Source: Chitinophagales bacterium (GTDB lineage Bacteria > Bacteroidota > Bacteroidia > Chitinophagales > LD1). Taken from it: a stretch of DNA of 64,000 nucleotides. The position numbers were made by a program, and so were the translations under genes. Numbering within the stretch: position 1 is the stretch's first letter; every line of letters starts with the position of its first letter. Below the pieces are notes generated by a model. That model worked only from the letters and a program-made list of their open reading frames with translations, ran no database searches and had not been told where the DNA came from. Positions 36,995 to 46,211 of the stretch are shown here, in pieces. Where the stretch lies: NCBI GenBank assembly GCA_016786765.1, contig JAEUUZ010000059.1:62001-126000 (forward strand), in the 5' to 3' direction.

Positions 36995-37053
36995 AGGTTG
37001 AGAGTTGAGAGTTGGGAGTTGAGAGTTGAGAGTTGGGGGTTGTTGGTTGAGGG
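36995..37053 (+). repeat. Heptamer tandem tract (GAGAGTT)n, locus 3
   Basis: About eight 7-bp units in register: GAGAGTT twice, GGGAGTT, GAGAGTT twice, GGGGGTT, GTTGGTT, GAGGGTG. It directly follows repeat copy D and is the longest of three tracts. It creates spurious Pro/Ser/Gln-rich reading frames on the minus strand. Confidence 0.65.
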
Positions 37054-37147
37054 TGCATTTTTCACATTTCGGGTCTTGGGTGGTCAATATCGTATTTGAT
37101 TTTTTTTGCTAAAACATTCTGCCTCTTAGAGACGAAAAGGCTCAATT

Positions 37148-37252
37148 GCTAACAGCTAATAGCTAGCGGCTAGAAGCTATCCCCAAACACTTGTTTCCGT
37201 TTGTTTTCTCTTCCTCTTTCTTGTGGCTATTAGCTAAAAGATAACGGCTAAC
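37148..37252. repeat. AGCTA-rich inverted-repeat element, locus 2
   Basis: The left arm GCTAACAGCTAATAGCTAGC and a right arm containing TGGCTATTAGCTAAAAG are in inverted orientation around about 40 bp of T-rich DNA. It occupies the end of a gap of about 525 bp (36770-37295) that otherwise holds repeat copy D and the heptamer tract. Confidence 0.5.
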
Positions 37253-37295
37253 AAAATCAGTATATATTAGCACCCTTTAAACACCAAACGGCTGA

Positions 37296-39770
37296 ATGAC
37301 CAACCCGCAACTTTCTCTGGCACACGATTTTGTTCAGTTTACGGATAAGAACATTTTCCTTACCGGAAAAGCGGGAACCGGGAAAACCACGTTTTTAAAG
37401 AACTTGCGCATGAACTGCCCGAAGCGCATGGCCGTGGTGGCGCCTACAGGTGTGGCGGCTATCAATGCCGGTGGGGTGACCATTCACTCGTTTTTTCAAT
37501 TGCCTTTTGGTCCGTTTATTCCGGATCGCAGCGAGCCTTCGGCCTTGGGTTCGCAGAATTCGCTGAGCAGCCAAATGCGTTTTAGTCGCGAGAAAATTAA
37601 ACTCATCAAAAGCCTTGATTTGTTGGTGATTGACGAGATCAGTATGGTGCGGGCCGATATGCTCGATGCCATTGATGCGGTGCTCAAACGTTTTCGCAAT
37701 CGCACCAAACCTTTTGGGGGCTTGCAGTTGCTGATGATTGGCGATTTACATCAATTGTCGCCCGTAATCAAAGACGAAGAATGGAACCTGCTGAAAAACT
37801 ATTATCCATCGGTGTATTTCTTTAATAGCCGCGCCTTGCAGCAAACCGACCCGATTACCATTGAGTTGAAGCATATCTACCGTCAGGCCGATCAATATTT
37901 TATTGATTTGTTGAATAAGGTGCGCGATAATCAACTCGATCATCATTCGCTGCAAGAACTGAACGAGCGCTACCAACCCGATTTCGAACCGCGTGACGAT
38001 GAAGGATACATTACCCTCACCACCCACAATGCCACGGCACAGCGCACGAATCAACACAAGTTGGAATCGCTGGTGGGGAAATCGTATTTCTTTACTGCCG
38101 AAATCAAAAACGAGTTCCCGGAATACATGTACCCCACTGAGCAGGAACTGGAAATGAAAGTGAATGCGCAGGTGATGTTTGTGAAGAACGATATTTCAAA
38201 AGAGAAGTTGTTCTACAACGGGAAAATCGGACAAATTACCCGTATTGCCGATGGGGTGATTTATGTCAAATGTCCGGGCGATTATGCCGAAATACCCGTG
38301 GGTATTGCCGAGTGGCAAAACATTCGCTACAAACTGAACGAAGAAACGAAAGAAATTACAGAGGAAGTGATTGGTTCTTTTCTGCAATTTCCTTTGAAAT
38401 TGGCCTGGGCCATTACCATTCATAAAAGTCAGGGGTTGACCTTTGAACGCGCTATTATTGATGCGGGGGCTTCGTTTGCACACGGACAAGTTTACGTAGC
38501 GCTTAGTAGGTGCAAGAGTTTTGAAGGTGTGGTGTTGCGTTCGCCTATAGTTTCTAATAGTGTGAAAACGGATAGAACGATTCAAGAATATACCAAAGAA
38601 GCGAATCAAAATTCACCCGATGCAGCGCATTTGAATGCCGCTAAACGTGGGTTTCAGACGGCCTTGGTGCAAGATTTGTTTGATTTGACCGATATTGAAA
38701 GACGATTCTTTCAGTTCCGAAAAATACTGCGCGACAATAGCAATACGGTTACGCACTTTGTGCTGGACGAAACAGAAAAGTTGTTCAACGATTTTCTGGA
38801 ACACAGCGTGAAAGTTACTGAGCGTTTCAAACCGCAATTGCAGCAGTTTGTGCAACAAGGCACCTTGCCCGAAATGCATGGCGAATTGCAAGACCGCATC
38901 AAACGTGCAGTGCCTTATTTTGTGCAAAAACTGGAAGTAGAATTACTGCACAGTTTATATGATTTAATTATTGAAACGGATAATAAAGACGTTAAGAAAT
39001 CGGCCAATGATGCCTTAGCGGCTTTACAACGCGAAGTGTTTCTGAAAGTGAAGGGCTTTAAAGCTTGTACGAACGGTTTTCAAACATTGAATTTACTGCA
39101 AGCCAACGCCAATGCGGATGCCGATTTCCAAGCCTCGGTGAAATTGCAACCGGCTAAAGCCAAGAAAGCCGCGCATACCGAAAACATGGCGCATGGCGAG
39201 TTATACTCCGAACTTAAAGCTTGGCGCGATGCCACCGCAGCAGAAAAAGACGCTTCTTCGTATATGATTTTGCCGCAAAAAGTATTGCTCGATTTATCGA
39301 ATCTATTGCCCACAACATTAGAGGAATTGGAGGTGGTGAAAGGTTTTGGAAAGATAAAAATCAAACAGTTCGGCAGCGAGGTGATTGAGATTATTGCCGA
39401 TTATGTGCGCAACAACGGCATTGTAAAACCGCAGTTGGAATTGGTGAAGAAAGAGCCGAAAGCCAAAGCGGAGAAAGTGGATACAAAGAAATTGTCGTTC
39501 GATTTATATAAAGCCGGTTGGAAAATAGAGGAGATAGCCAAAGAGCGTGCTCTGTCACCTCAAACTATTGAAGGGCATTTAGCGCATTATGTGGGAACGG
39601 GCGATTTAGATGTCTATACCTTTGTGCCCAAAGAGAAAGTAGAAGCTATTTCAAATTACTTGAAACGTAATCCTGATCAGACATTGAACGCTATAAAAGT
39701 GAGTTTAGGTGATGCCGTTTCTTTTACGGAGATTAAATTCGTTCAAAATTTTTTGAAACTCAACATCTAG
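37296..39770 (+). CDS. PIF1/RecD2-like superfamily 1 helicase with HRDC and HTH domains
   Basis: 824 residues. Helicase motifs: Walker A GKAGTGKTT at 24-32, Walker B VIDEISMV, GDLHQLSP (motif III) and the C-terminal UvrD_C_2 motif AITIHKSQGLTFERAIID. A central region (about 430-590) without known motifs follows. An HRDC-like domain (about 630-710, YSELKAWRD..., LEEVVKGFGKIKIKQFG-like) and a C-terminal helix-turn-helix domain (KAGWKIEEIAKERALSPQTI) close the protein. PIF1-like helicases unwind DNA and RNA-DNA hybrids and resolve G-quadruplexes; the G-rich tract just upstream is a coincidence worth noting only. The gene appears to stand alone. Confidence 0.9.
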   Translation: MTNPQLSLAHDFVQFTDKNIFLTGKAGTGKTTFLKNLRMNCPKRMAVVAPTGVAAINAGGVTIHSFFQLPFGPFIPDRSEPSALGSQNSLSSQMRFSREKIKLIKSLDLLVIDEISMVRADMLDAIDAVLKRFRNRTKPFGGLQLLMIGDLHQLSPVIKDEEWNLLKNYYPSVYFFNSRALQQTDPITIELKHIYRQADQYFIDLLNKVRDNQLDHHSLQELNERYQPDFEPRDDEGYITLTTHNATAQRTNQHKLESLVGKSYFFTAEIKNEFPEYMYPTEQELEMKVNAQVMFVKNDISKEKLFYNGKIGQITRIADGVIYVKCPGDYAEIPVGIAEWQNIRYKLNEETKEITEEVIGSFLQFPLKLAWAITIHKSQGLTFERAIIDAGASFAHGQVYVALSRCKSFEGVVLRSPIVSNSVKTDRTIQEYTKEANQNSPDAAHLNAAKRGFQTALVQDLFDLTDIERRFFQFRKILRDNSNTVTHFVLDETEKLFNDFLEHSVKVTERFKPQLQQFVQQGTLPEMHGELQDRIKRAVPYFVQKLEVELLHSLYDLIIETDNKDVKKSANDALAALQREVFLKVKGFKACTNGFQTLNLLQANANADADFQASVKLQPAKAKKAAHTENMAHGELYSELKAWRDATAAEKDASSYMILPQKVLLDLSNLLPTTLEELEVVKGFGKIKIKQFGSEVIEIIADYVRNNGIVKPQLELVKKEPKAKAEKVDTKKLSFDLYKAGWKIEEIAKERALSPQTIEGHLAHYVGTGDLDVYTFVPKEKVEAISNYLKRNPDQTLNAIKVSLGDAVSFTEIKFVQNFLKLNI

Positions 39771-39861
39771 TCTGGTTTCCTTTTAACAGATTGCATCCTT
39801 ATTCTGACCAAAATCAGTAAGAATTCGCACAAATGCGTCTTTTTTCTAATCTGTTGTACGC

Positions 39862-39869
39862 TACCTTTG
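39862..39869 (+). promoter_or_regulatory. -7 box (TACCTTTG) upstream of the secreted protein at 39893
   Basis: TACCTTTG fits the TAnnTTTG consensus and ends 23 bp before the ATG. No well-placed -33 TTG was found. The same octamer precedes the gene at 43504. Confidence 0.5.
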
Positions 39870-39892
39870 TCGTAAATTAAATTCAAAAATTT

Positions 39893-40549
39893 ATGAAAAA
39901 GACATTTGGTTCTCTCTTGTTGACTGTGATGGTAGTTATATCTGCTTCTGCACAGTTTGGTATGATGGGTGGCGCAGTGGGCACTCAGATTGTTGTTGCA
40001 AAGGTAAAATTGCTGGAAGGTGATCCATCTTCGTTGAAAGGCAAAAAAGTGAAAACTGTATTTACATTTACTGATGCATTAGTATCGAAGTACAAAGTGG
40101 GTTTCGGGAAAAAGATTCCTGAAAGTCAGTTTATTGACGATAAAAAGGCAAAAATCAACGATAAGGAACCGGGTAAAGGCGATGCTTGGGCTGCAAAATG
40201 GGAGGCAGATAAAGTGAATTTATATCCTAATGCTTTTCAGGTGAAATATAACGAAATGGGGAAGGAAACCGGAAGTTCAGCCACTTCGGAGGATGCAGAA
40301 ATTACACTCACCTTACACACTAATTATATTGAGCCCGGCTATTTTATTGGCATCGATAAAACGCCTGCTATCATTAACGTGGAATGTACTTTCACCGATA
40401 AATCGGGTGCTGTAATTGCGAAATATTTGATTTCTAATTGTCCGGGACAAGCTTTTGGTTTTGGCGATGTTGATACCGGAGCACGTATGTCGGAGGCCTA
40501 TGAGAAATTAGCGAAAGAAATTTTCAAAGCTATTTCAAAAAAATGGTAA
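39893..40549 (+). CDS. Hypothetical secreted protein
   Basis: 218 residues with a clear signal peptide (MKKTFGSLLLTVMVVISASAQ). The mature part contains KGKKVKTVFTFTDALVSKYKV, an acidic middle and a C-terminal GARMSEAYEKLAKEIFKAISKKW, a pattern seen in periplasmic or outer-membrane proteins whose C-terminal helix repeats EAYEKLAKE. No family is assigned. It is monocistronic: a promoter box lies just upstream and a strong terminator 21 bp downstream. Confidence 0.72.
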   Translation: MKKTFGSLLLTVMVVISASAQFGMMGGAVGTQIVVAKVKLLEGDPSSLKGKKVKTVFTFTDALVSKYKVGFGKKIPESQFIDDKKAKINDKEPGKGDAWAAKWEADKVNLYPNAFQVKYNEMGKETGSSATSEDAEITLTLHTNYIEPGYFIGIDKTPAIINVECTFTDKSGAVIAKYLISNCPGQAFGFGDVDTGARMSEAYEKLAKEIFKAISKKW

Positions 40550-40570
40550 TAATTGACTATTGACACATTG

Positions 40571-40601
40571 AAAGCCGTATTCGAAAGGATACGGCTTTTT
40601 T
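40571..40601 (+). terminator. Intrinsic terminator
   Basis: AAAGCCGTAT, loop TCGAAAGG, ATACGGCTTT: a perfect 10-bp stem followed by further T residues, 21 bp after the stop of the secreted protein gene. Confidence 0.85.
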
Positions 40602-40663
40602 GATTTAAGGAGTTTTGTCAATAAATATTCGAATAGTAGGCAAGCTATCGTTATATTCGTAAG

Positions 40664-41056
40664 GTGAACTTAAATGGTTTTAAGACATCGGCAGTTGTTT
40701 TGCTTACCTTTTTCTACAGTTTCTGTGCTGTTGGATTAGGGGTTAATGTGCATTACTGTCATGGAAAAATAGCTTCTGTAAGTATTGGATTTAGCAAAGA
40801 CGACTGTTGTTGCCAAAAGGAATCCAAACGAAAGTGTTGCTCAGACAAAGCAGTTGTTTTAAAGATTGAAAGTAAGCAGTTAAAGGCTTCTTCTTTTACG
40901 TGGATAGATAATTCTGTTTACATATTGCAACAAGTTAATCCCATAGCCTTTGACAGATGTATAATTTATAGTTATGCTAATGCTTCACTCGCCATTGGCG
41001 CTGATTACCCACCTCCATATCCTCTCTACATAGCGCATAGGAAATTTCGTATTTAA
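40664..41056 (+). CDS. HYC_CC_PP family protein (metal-related, membrane-associated)
   Basis: 130 residues from a GTG start. One hydrophobic helix (about 8-27) is followed by HYCHGK, a cysteine-rich stretch (DDCCCQKESKRKCC) and a PPPYP motif, the three elements that give the HYC_CC_PP family its name. Family knowledge: such genes in Bacteroidota usually lie beside a heavy-metal-associated protein and a TonB-dependent receptor, as here. Inference: binding or sensing of a thiophilic metal such as copper in the periplasm. Confidence 0.85.
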   Translation: MNLNGFKTSAVVLLTFFYSFCAVGLGVNVHYCHGKIASVSIGFSKDDCCCQKESKRKCCSDKAVVLKIESKQLKASSFTWIDNSVYILQQVNPIAFDRCIIYSYANASLAIGADYPPPYPLYIAHRKFRI

Positions 41057-41124
41057 AAAACTGTTTTAGGTCTGTTCAGGTGTCATGCTTTGGCACTTAT
41101 TTTTTATTGTTTTAAAACATAGAT

Positions 41125-41460
41125 ATGAAAACAAAGTTGCTATTATTCCTATTGGCCTTTATTGCACTTAACGGCTTCGCCCAAAGCACATTAGAGGTCG
41201 CATCATTCAAAGTGAATGGTGTATGTGAAATGTGCAAGAAAACGATTGAAAACGCTTTGCACATCGAAAGTGTGAAAGCTGTAAATTGGAATCCCGATAC
41301 TAAAATTGTAAAAGTAAAATTTGACGAGTCGAAGATTTCGTTGGATTCTATTCACCGAAGAATTGTAGCTGTTGGCTATGATACTGATAAATACAGCGCT
41401 ACCGACACTTCCTATTCTTCACTACATAAATGCTGTAAGTATGAACGCAAAACGAAGTAG
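41125..41460 (+). CDS. Secreted heavy-metal-associated (HMA) domain protein
   Basis: 111 residues. A signal peptide (1-19) is followed by an HMA fold with the metal-binding pair VCEMC (Cys34, Cys37), the typical GVCEMCKKTIENAL loop-helix, and the IVAVGYDTDKY end strand. Two further cysteines (HKCCKY) lie near the C-terminus. A periplasmic copper or other soft-metal chaperone is the likely role. Its last 20 bp overlap the start of the TonB receptor gene, so the two are translationally coupled. Confidence 0.88.
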   Translation: MKTKLLLFLLAFIALNGFAQSTLEVASFKVNGVCEMCKKTIENALHIESVKAVNWNPDTKIVKVKFDESKISLDSIHRRIVAVGYDTDKYSATDTSYSSLHKCCKYERKTK

Positions 41461-43408
41461 TACTGTTGTTGTACTTTCATTTGTGTTAGTGGAGTTTGCT
41501 ATGGCTCAGCATATTGATTCCGTGAACCAGATGAAGGAGGTCAATATAGTGCGGAAACAAGCAACACATATGGAAATGAAAACGCAAAATGTGGAGTTGA
41601 TTTCCTCGGCAGATTTACAAAAAGATGCCTGTTGTAATTTGAGTGAAAGTTTTATGCGCACGGGTGCTGTGGATATGCAATACAGCGATGGAATTTCAGG
41701 AGCGAAGGAGATACGTATGCTTGGATTGGCAGGAAACTATTTGCAAAGTATGTATGAAAATATGCCCGGTATACGTGGAATAAACGCCACATTCGGAATG
41801 GAGTATATGCCCGGACCTTGGTTACAGTCGATTCAAATCAACAAGGGAACTGGGAGCGTGGTCAATGGTTATGAGGCTATAACCGGACAAATGAATTTAG
41901 AATTGAAGAAGCCGCAAAGTGCCGAACGATTTTTTGCAAATGTATACATGAATCAAGATGCACGCACCGAAGTGAATTTGTATGGGGCAACAAAACTTGG
42001 TGAAAAACCATGGTATGTGATGGGGCTCGTACATGGCTCAGTGAATTGGGTAAAGATGGATATGAATAAAGACGGTTTTATGGATAACCCGTTACATAAG
42101 CGTTTCACGGCCATGAACCGTTGGTTTCATTTGAAGAAAGATGGAGGTATGTTTATGTTGGTGGGTGATGTGAATTTTGAGCAACGACAAACGGGTCAAT
42201 TGGCCTACGATTTCCGAACCGATTTTACCAAACAAGATGCATGGGGAAATCAGTTAAACACAAATCATGTGGCTTTGTTTTCAAAGACCTCATTTAATTT
42301 TTCACACGAGTCGAGTCTTGGAATTCAGTGGAAATACACTTTTCAGGACCAACATGGATTTATTGCCGACAAGCTATTGCGTTCTAGAGAGCATTTTGGT
42401 TATTTGAATCTTATTTATCAAAACGAATTTACAGAAGGTAATACGATTAAAGTGGGTGGTTCGGTTTTGGTGAATGCCGTTCAAGAATCGTTAGCTACCT
42501 ATTCTACGAAGCGAACAGAAATTGTGCCCGGTATTTTTTCGGAAGTTACCTTTAATCCTTTGAAAAAACTCAATATTGTTGGTGGTTTGCGGGTAGATCA
42601 CCATAATTTATTTGGAACATTTTTGTCGCCTCGATTGCATTTAAAATGGGACGCTCTTTATGCATTAACGATTCGCGCAAGTGCCGGAAGAGGGTATCGT
42701 ACGCCTAATTTGATTGCCGATAATTACGCCTATTTTTTTAGTCATCGGACAGTTCAATTTGGTCAGCTAAAACCTGAAATAGCTTGGAACTACGGTGTTT
42801 CGTTGGCGTACAAGTTTAATTTAGCATTCCGTGAGGGATGGATTCATGTAGATTTTTATCGCACCGATTTTGAGCGACAGTTAGTAGTTGATTTAGAGCA
42901 ACGAGATGAACTCAATATTTACACAGCTAATGGAAAATCGTATTCAAATTCCTTACAAGCTGAAGTAAGCTATGAAGTAGCTGAAGGCTTTAATGCGAAA
43001 TTGGCTTACAAGTGGGATAATGTGAAAGTGAACTATAAATCGGGTTTGGCGATACAGGCGTTGAAACCGCAACACAAAGTTTTAGTCGTTTTAGATTACA
43101 ATTGGGAGAAACCTCGATTGCTGTTTACAGCTAATTTTGTTTGGTACAGCAAGAGTAGAATCCCCGCTGTACATGCAGATGAGCATGTGCATGCCAACTA
43201 TCTTTACACGTTGAACATGCAAATTACGAAAAAGATAAAAGAACAATGGCAGGTATATGTTGGTGCTGAAAATATGTTGAATCAAATGCAACACAATCCT
43301 ATACTATCGGCTGAACAGCCTTTCAATAAAGCCTTTGATGCAACTTTAATTTGGGGTCCTATTCGAGGGGCTATGGTATATGCCGGTTTTCGATTCGTGC
43401 TGAAATAA
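41441..43408 (+). CDS. TonB-dependent receptor of a heavy-metal cluster
   Basis: 655 residues from MNAKRSSTVVV, with a signal peptide ending near residue 22. There is no N-terminal carboxypeptidase-like domain. The plug begins with MKEVNIVRKQATHM and contains the unusual DACCNLSESF (Cys64-Cys65) before IRMLGLAGNYLQSMYENMPG and GTGSVVNGYEAITGQMNLEL. The barrel follows to the C-terminal RFVLK. The CC motif in the plug and the neighbours (HMA and HYC_CC_PP proteins) point to transport of copper or another soft metal or its complex. The ATG at 41441 lies within the HMA gene end; an in-frame start at 41372 lies inside the HMA gene and was rejected. Confidence 0.9.
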   Translation: MNAKRSSTVVVLSFVLVEFAMAQHIDSVNQMKEVNIVRKQATHMEMKTQNVELISSADLQKDACCNLSESFMRTGAVDMQYSDGISGAKEIRMLGLAGNYLQSMYENMPGIRGINATFGMEYMPGPWLQSIQINKGTGSVVNGYEAITGQMNLELKKPQSAERFFANVYMNQDARTEVNLYGATKLGEKPWYVMGLVHGSVNWVKMDMNKDGFMDNPLHKRFTAMNRWFHLKKDGGMFMLVGDVNFEQRQTGQLAYDFRTDFTKQDAWGNQLNTNHVALFSKTSFNFSHESSLGIQWKYTFQDQHGFIADKLLRSREHFGYLNLIYQNEFTEGNTIKVGGSVLVNAVQESLATYSTKRTEIVPGIFSEVTFNPLKKLNIVGGLRVDHHNLFGTFLSPRLHLKWDALYALTIRASAGRGYRTPNLIADNYAYFFSHRTVQFGQLKPEIAWNYGVSLAYKFNLAFREGWIHVDFYRTDFERQLVVDLEQRDELNIYTANGKSYSNSLQAEVSYEVAEGFNAKLAYKWDNVKVNYKSGLAIQALKPQHKVLVVLDYNWEKPRLLFTANFVWYSKSRIPAVHADEHVHANYLYTLNMQITKKIKEQWQVYVGAENMLNQMQHNPILSAEQPFNKAFDATLIWGPIRGAMVYAGFRFVLK

Positions 43409-43457
43409 ATGGGTAAGTAGAATCACCTTTTCTATTATAATGCATGAGGGATATCAT

Positions 43458-43487
43458 TTGATGCTAACTTCATGCAGCATACCTTTG
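43458..43487 (+). promoter_or_regulatory. Bacteroidota promoter, TTG-N19-TACCTTTG
   Basis: TTG at 43458-43460 and TACCTTTG at 43480-43487 are spaced 19 bp, matching the -33/-7 promoter of Bacteroidota. The ATG of the T9SS cargo gene follows at 43504, giving a very short leader. Confidence 0.65.
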
Positions 43488-43503
43488 TAGCAAAATTTTA
43501 GCT

Positions 43504-44436
43504 ATGAAAATCAAAAAAGGTATTTTATTGTCGGCTTTACTTTCGATGAAGATGTTTTCTTTACCGCTTTTCTCGCAGTGTACACCGGATAATACGATTA
43601 ACATCGAAGGGATTTCTCCCAAGGTTTCGACTCCTGGATGTGTAAACTCTAGATATGAAAGAACTTTATTTTTTACTTACCGAAAGGATACTGTTATTTT
43701 TGGAATGACATTGGTTATAGATTCTATTTTCATTACACGTATCGATAATTTGCGGCCAGGTTTGTCTTATGCTGTGAATATGCCAAAACAAATATATTCC
43801 CCAAGTAGTAATTATTATCAGAATTGCATTAATGTGTTTGGAACGCCAACAAATGCACTAAAAGCATATGATACAGTTGCAGTAAATATTACGGCTTATG
43901 TCAGTGTTTTTGGAACAGTAAATCAGTTTCAAGATGTGATGTATGCAGTTTTGCCTGTGAATCCGGCACCAAATGTTGCTGTATTAAAAACAGGTAACAT
44001 CCTAAATGCTGTAATGGGTGCAACATCCTACAATTGGTTACTATGTGATTTTGGATATGCTACCATTCCTAACGAAAATGGATCTGTTTATACGCCTACT
44101 GTTTCCGGTAATTTTGCAGTGGAAGTCAATTTAAACGGGTGTATTGATACGTCTACATGTTACAATGTTAATGTAACCAATATTGCTGATGAAAAAGACC
44201 AAATGGGAGTTAACGTTTATCCAAGCTTGGTTGTGAATGATGTACAAATTCAACTTGCAGAAAACATCGATAGAATTGAAGTTTATGATCAACTTGGTCG
44301 CGAAGTTGGGCGATTGAATATTGAAAATAAGTTGGGCATCATTACAATGCCGTTTAATGAAAAATCGCGCGGAACGTACACTTTAAAGTTTTATTCCGGC
44401 AATCGAGTGATTGTTAGAAGAATAATGAAAGAGTAA
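43504..44436 (+). CDS. Secreted protein with T9SS type A C-terminal sorting domain
   Basis: 310 residues. A signal peptide (about 1-25) is followed by an unrecognised Ig-like region (about 30-225) with a VYTPTVSGNFAVEVNLNGC segment. The C-terminal ~75 residues (VNVYPSLVVNDVQIQL, IEVYDQLGREVGRL, GTYTLKFYSGNRVIVRRIMKE) form a Por secretion-type sorting domain. It should be exported by the type IX system and processed at the cell surface. Function beyond export is unknown. Confidence 0.85.
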   Translation: MKIKKGILLSALLSMKMFSLPLFSQCTPDNTINIEGISPKVSTPGCVNSRYERTLFFTYRKDTVIFGMTLVIDSIFITRIDNLRPGLSYAVNMPKQIYSPSSNYYQNCINVFGTPTNALKAYDTVAVNITAYVSVFGTVNQFQDVMYAVLPVNPAPNVAVLKTGNILNAVMGATSYNWLLCDFGYATIPNENGSVYTPTVSGNFAVEVNLNGCIDTSTCYNVNVTNIADEKDQMGVNVYPSLVVNDVQIQLAENIDRIEVYDQLGREVGRLNIENKLGIITMPFNEKSRGTYTLKFYSGNRVIVRRIMKE

Positions 44437-44454
44437 CGCTTACTGCAATGGAGA

Positions 44455-46134
44455 TTAACTCAGTCCAATGATTTTTCCGTTGTTATCGATATCCATATGT
44501 TCAGAGGCAGGAACAGCAGGTAATCCGGGCATACGCATAATTTCTCCTAGAATGGGAATAATAAAACCGGCCCCTGCCGCAAATTCAAATTCACGAACAT
44601 GAACAGTGAAGTTTTCCGGTCTACCTTTGAGCTCCATGTTATCGGAGAGTGATTTTTCAGTTTTGGCCACACACACCGGCAACTTGTCGTAGCCCAAGGT
44701 TTTAATGGTTTTTAGTTGCGTATGCGCTTTCGATGAGAACTCAACGGCTGCAGCACCATAAATCGTAGTTGCAATTTTGATGATTTTATCTTCAATGGAA
44801 AGCGACCAGTCGTACAAAGGTTTAAATTGATTTGATCCACTTTCTATGCTGTCGCAAACCGCTTGTGCAAGTTCAGTAGTTCCTTGTCCTCCTAATTCAA
44901 ACCCTTTTGCGACTATAGCTTTAACCCCATGTGTTGAACATTGGTGTTGCACAAACTCGATTTCTTCTGCAGTATCAGACGGGAAGTGATTTAATGCTAT
45001 AACAGGAGTAATGCCAAACTGTTTGCAATTTTCGATGTGTTTTTCGAGGTTCAAAAATCCTTTTGTTACTCGTTCTAATGAAGGCGTATTGTATTCTTCT
45101 TTCTTTGCACCACCATGATGTCGGAGTGCGCGAATGGTTGCCACTAAAACAATGGCATGGGGTTGTAAATGTCCGTAACCGCATTTTATATTCATGAATT
45201 TTTCTGCGCCTAAATCCGCACCAAATCCGGCTTCTGTTACTACATAGTCGGCTAACGATAAACCCATTTTTGTTGCAATGATGGTATTTGTTCCTTGTGC
45301 AATATTGGCAAACGGTCCTCCATGCAATAATGCAGGATTGCCTTCCAATGTTTGAACTAGGTTTGGTTTGATGGCATCTTTCAACAGCAATGCCATGGCA
45401 CCTTCCGCTTTTAAGTCGCGTGCGAAGATTGCTTTTTTATCAAACGTGAAACCAATGAAAATATTCCCCAATCTGATTTTTAAGTCATCGATACTTGTAC
45501 TCATACAAAGTATGGCCATGACTTCCGATGCAGGTGTAATATTAAATCCATCTTCACGAGGAATGCCATTGGCTGTACCTCCAATGCCGATAATAATTTG
45601 ACGAAGCGCTCGGTCGTTCATATCCATCACTCTTTTCCACTTGATGGTTCGCGGATCGATGTTCAGAGAATGTTCTTTGTTTTGAAGATTGTTATCGATG
45701 AGAGCTGCTAACAAATTATTAGCCTTTTCAATAGCCGAGAAATCACCCGTAAAGTGCAAATTGATATCCTCCATGGGAATCACCTGCGAATAGCCACCAC
45801 CGGCTGCTCCACCTTTCATTCCGAAAACCGGACCAAGCGATGGTTCACGCAAAACTGCAATGGCTTTCTTTCCTAGTTTGTTTAAGCCATCTGTAAGTCC
45901 AACAGATACCGTTGTTTTGCCTTCTCCTGCAGGAGTAGGATTAATAGCAGTGACTAAAATGAGTTTAGCTTTTTTGATTTTTTCTTCATCAATGAAGTGC
46001 AGCGGAAGTTTTGCCTTATGTTTACCATAGTATTGCAAATCATCTTCAACAATTCCAATTTTGTTGGCTATAATTTTAATGTGTTTGATAGTCGCTGCTT
46101 GGGCGATTTCAAGATCGGTTGGAAAATTTGACAT
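44455..46134 (-). CDS. fhs: Formate-tetrahydrofolate ligase
   Basis: 559 residues, full length. It makes 10-formyl-THF from formate, ATP and THF in one-carbon metabolism. Diagnostic segments: the ATP loop TPAGEGKTTVSVGL, then EPSLGPVFGMKGGAAGGGYSQ, NLHFTGDFSAIEKANNLLAA and FAAGAGFIIPILGEIMRMPGLP. Start MSNFPTDLEIAQAAT is typical. It converges with the T9SS cargo gene 18 bp away and has no folate-gene neighbours in the window. Confidence 0.96.
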   Translation of the reverse strand: MSNFPTDLEIAQAATIKHIKIIANKIGIVEDDLQYYGKHKAKLPLHFIDEEKIKKAKLILVTAINPTPAGEGKTTVSVGLTDGLNKLGKKAIAVLREPSLGPVFGMKGGAAGGGYSQVIPMEDINLHFTGDFSAIEKANNLLAALIDNNLQNKEHSLNIDPRTIKWKRVMDMNDRALRQIIIGIGGTANGIPREDGFNITPASEVMAILCMSTSIDDLKIRLGNIFIGFTFDKKAIFARDLKAEGAMALLLKDAIKPNLVQTLEGNPALLHGGPFANIAQGTNTIIATKMGLSLADYVVTEAGFGADLGAEKFMNIKCGYGHLQPHAIVLVATIRALRHHGGAKKEEYNTPSLERVTKGFLNLEKHIENCKQFGITPVIALNHFPSDTAEEIEFVQHQCSTHGVKAIVAKGFELGGQGTTELAQAVCDSIESGSNQFKPLYDWSLSIEDKIIKIATTIYGAAAVEFSSKAHTQLKTIKTLGYDKLPVCVAKTEKSLSDNMELKGRPENFTVHVREFEFAAGAGFIIPILGEIMRMPGLPAVPASEHMDIDNNGKIIGLS

Positions 46135-46211
46135 ACATTATTTTGAAACGCAAACATATTTAAAAATCAAAGTATAGCTGAATGCAACGATGTAAACTTT
46201 TGGGTTAAATG

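Noticed and set aside
36995-37053. Possible CRISPR-like repeat array
   Set aside because: The units are 7 bp, degenerate and without spacers; no cas genes are present.
36759-37058. 99-codon minus-strand frame, Pro/Ser/Gln-rich
   Set aside because: Its repeated TPNSQLS segment is the translation of the 7-bp tandem tract and of repeat copy D; no gene-like composition and no upstream signal.
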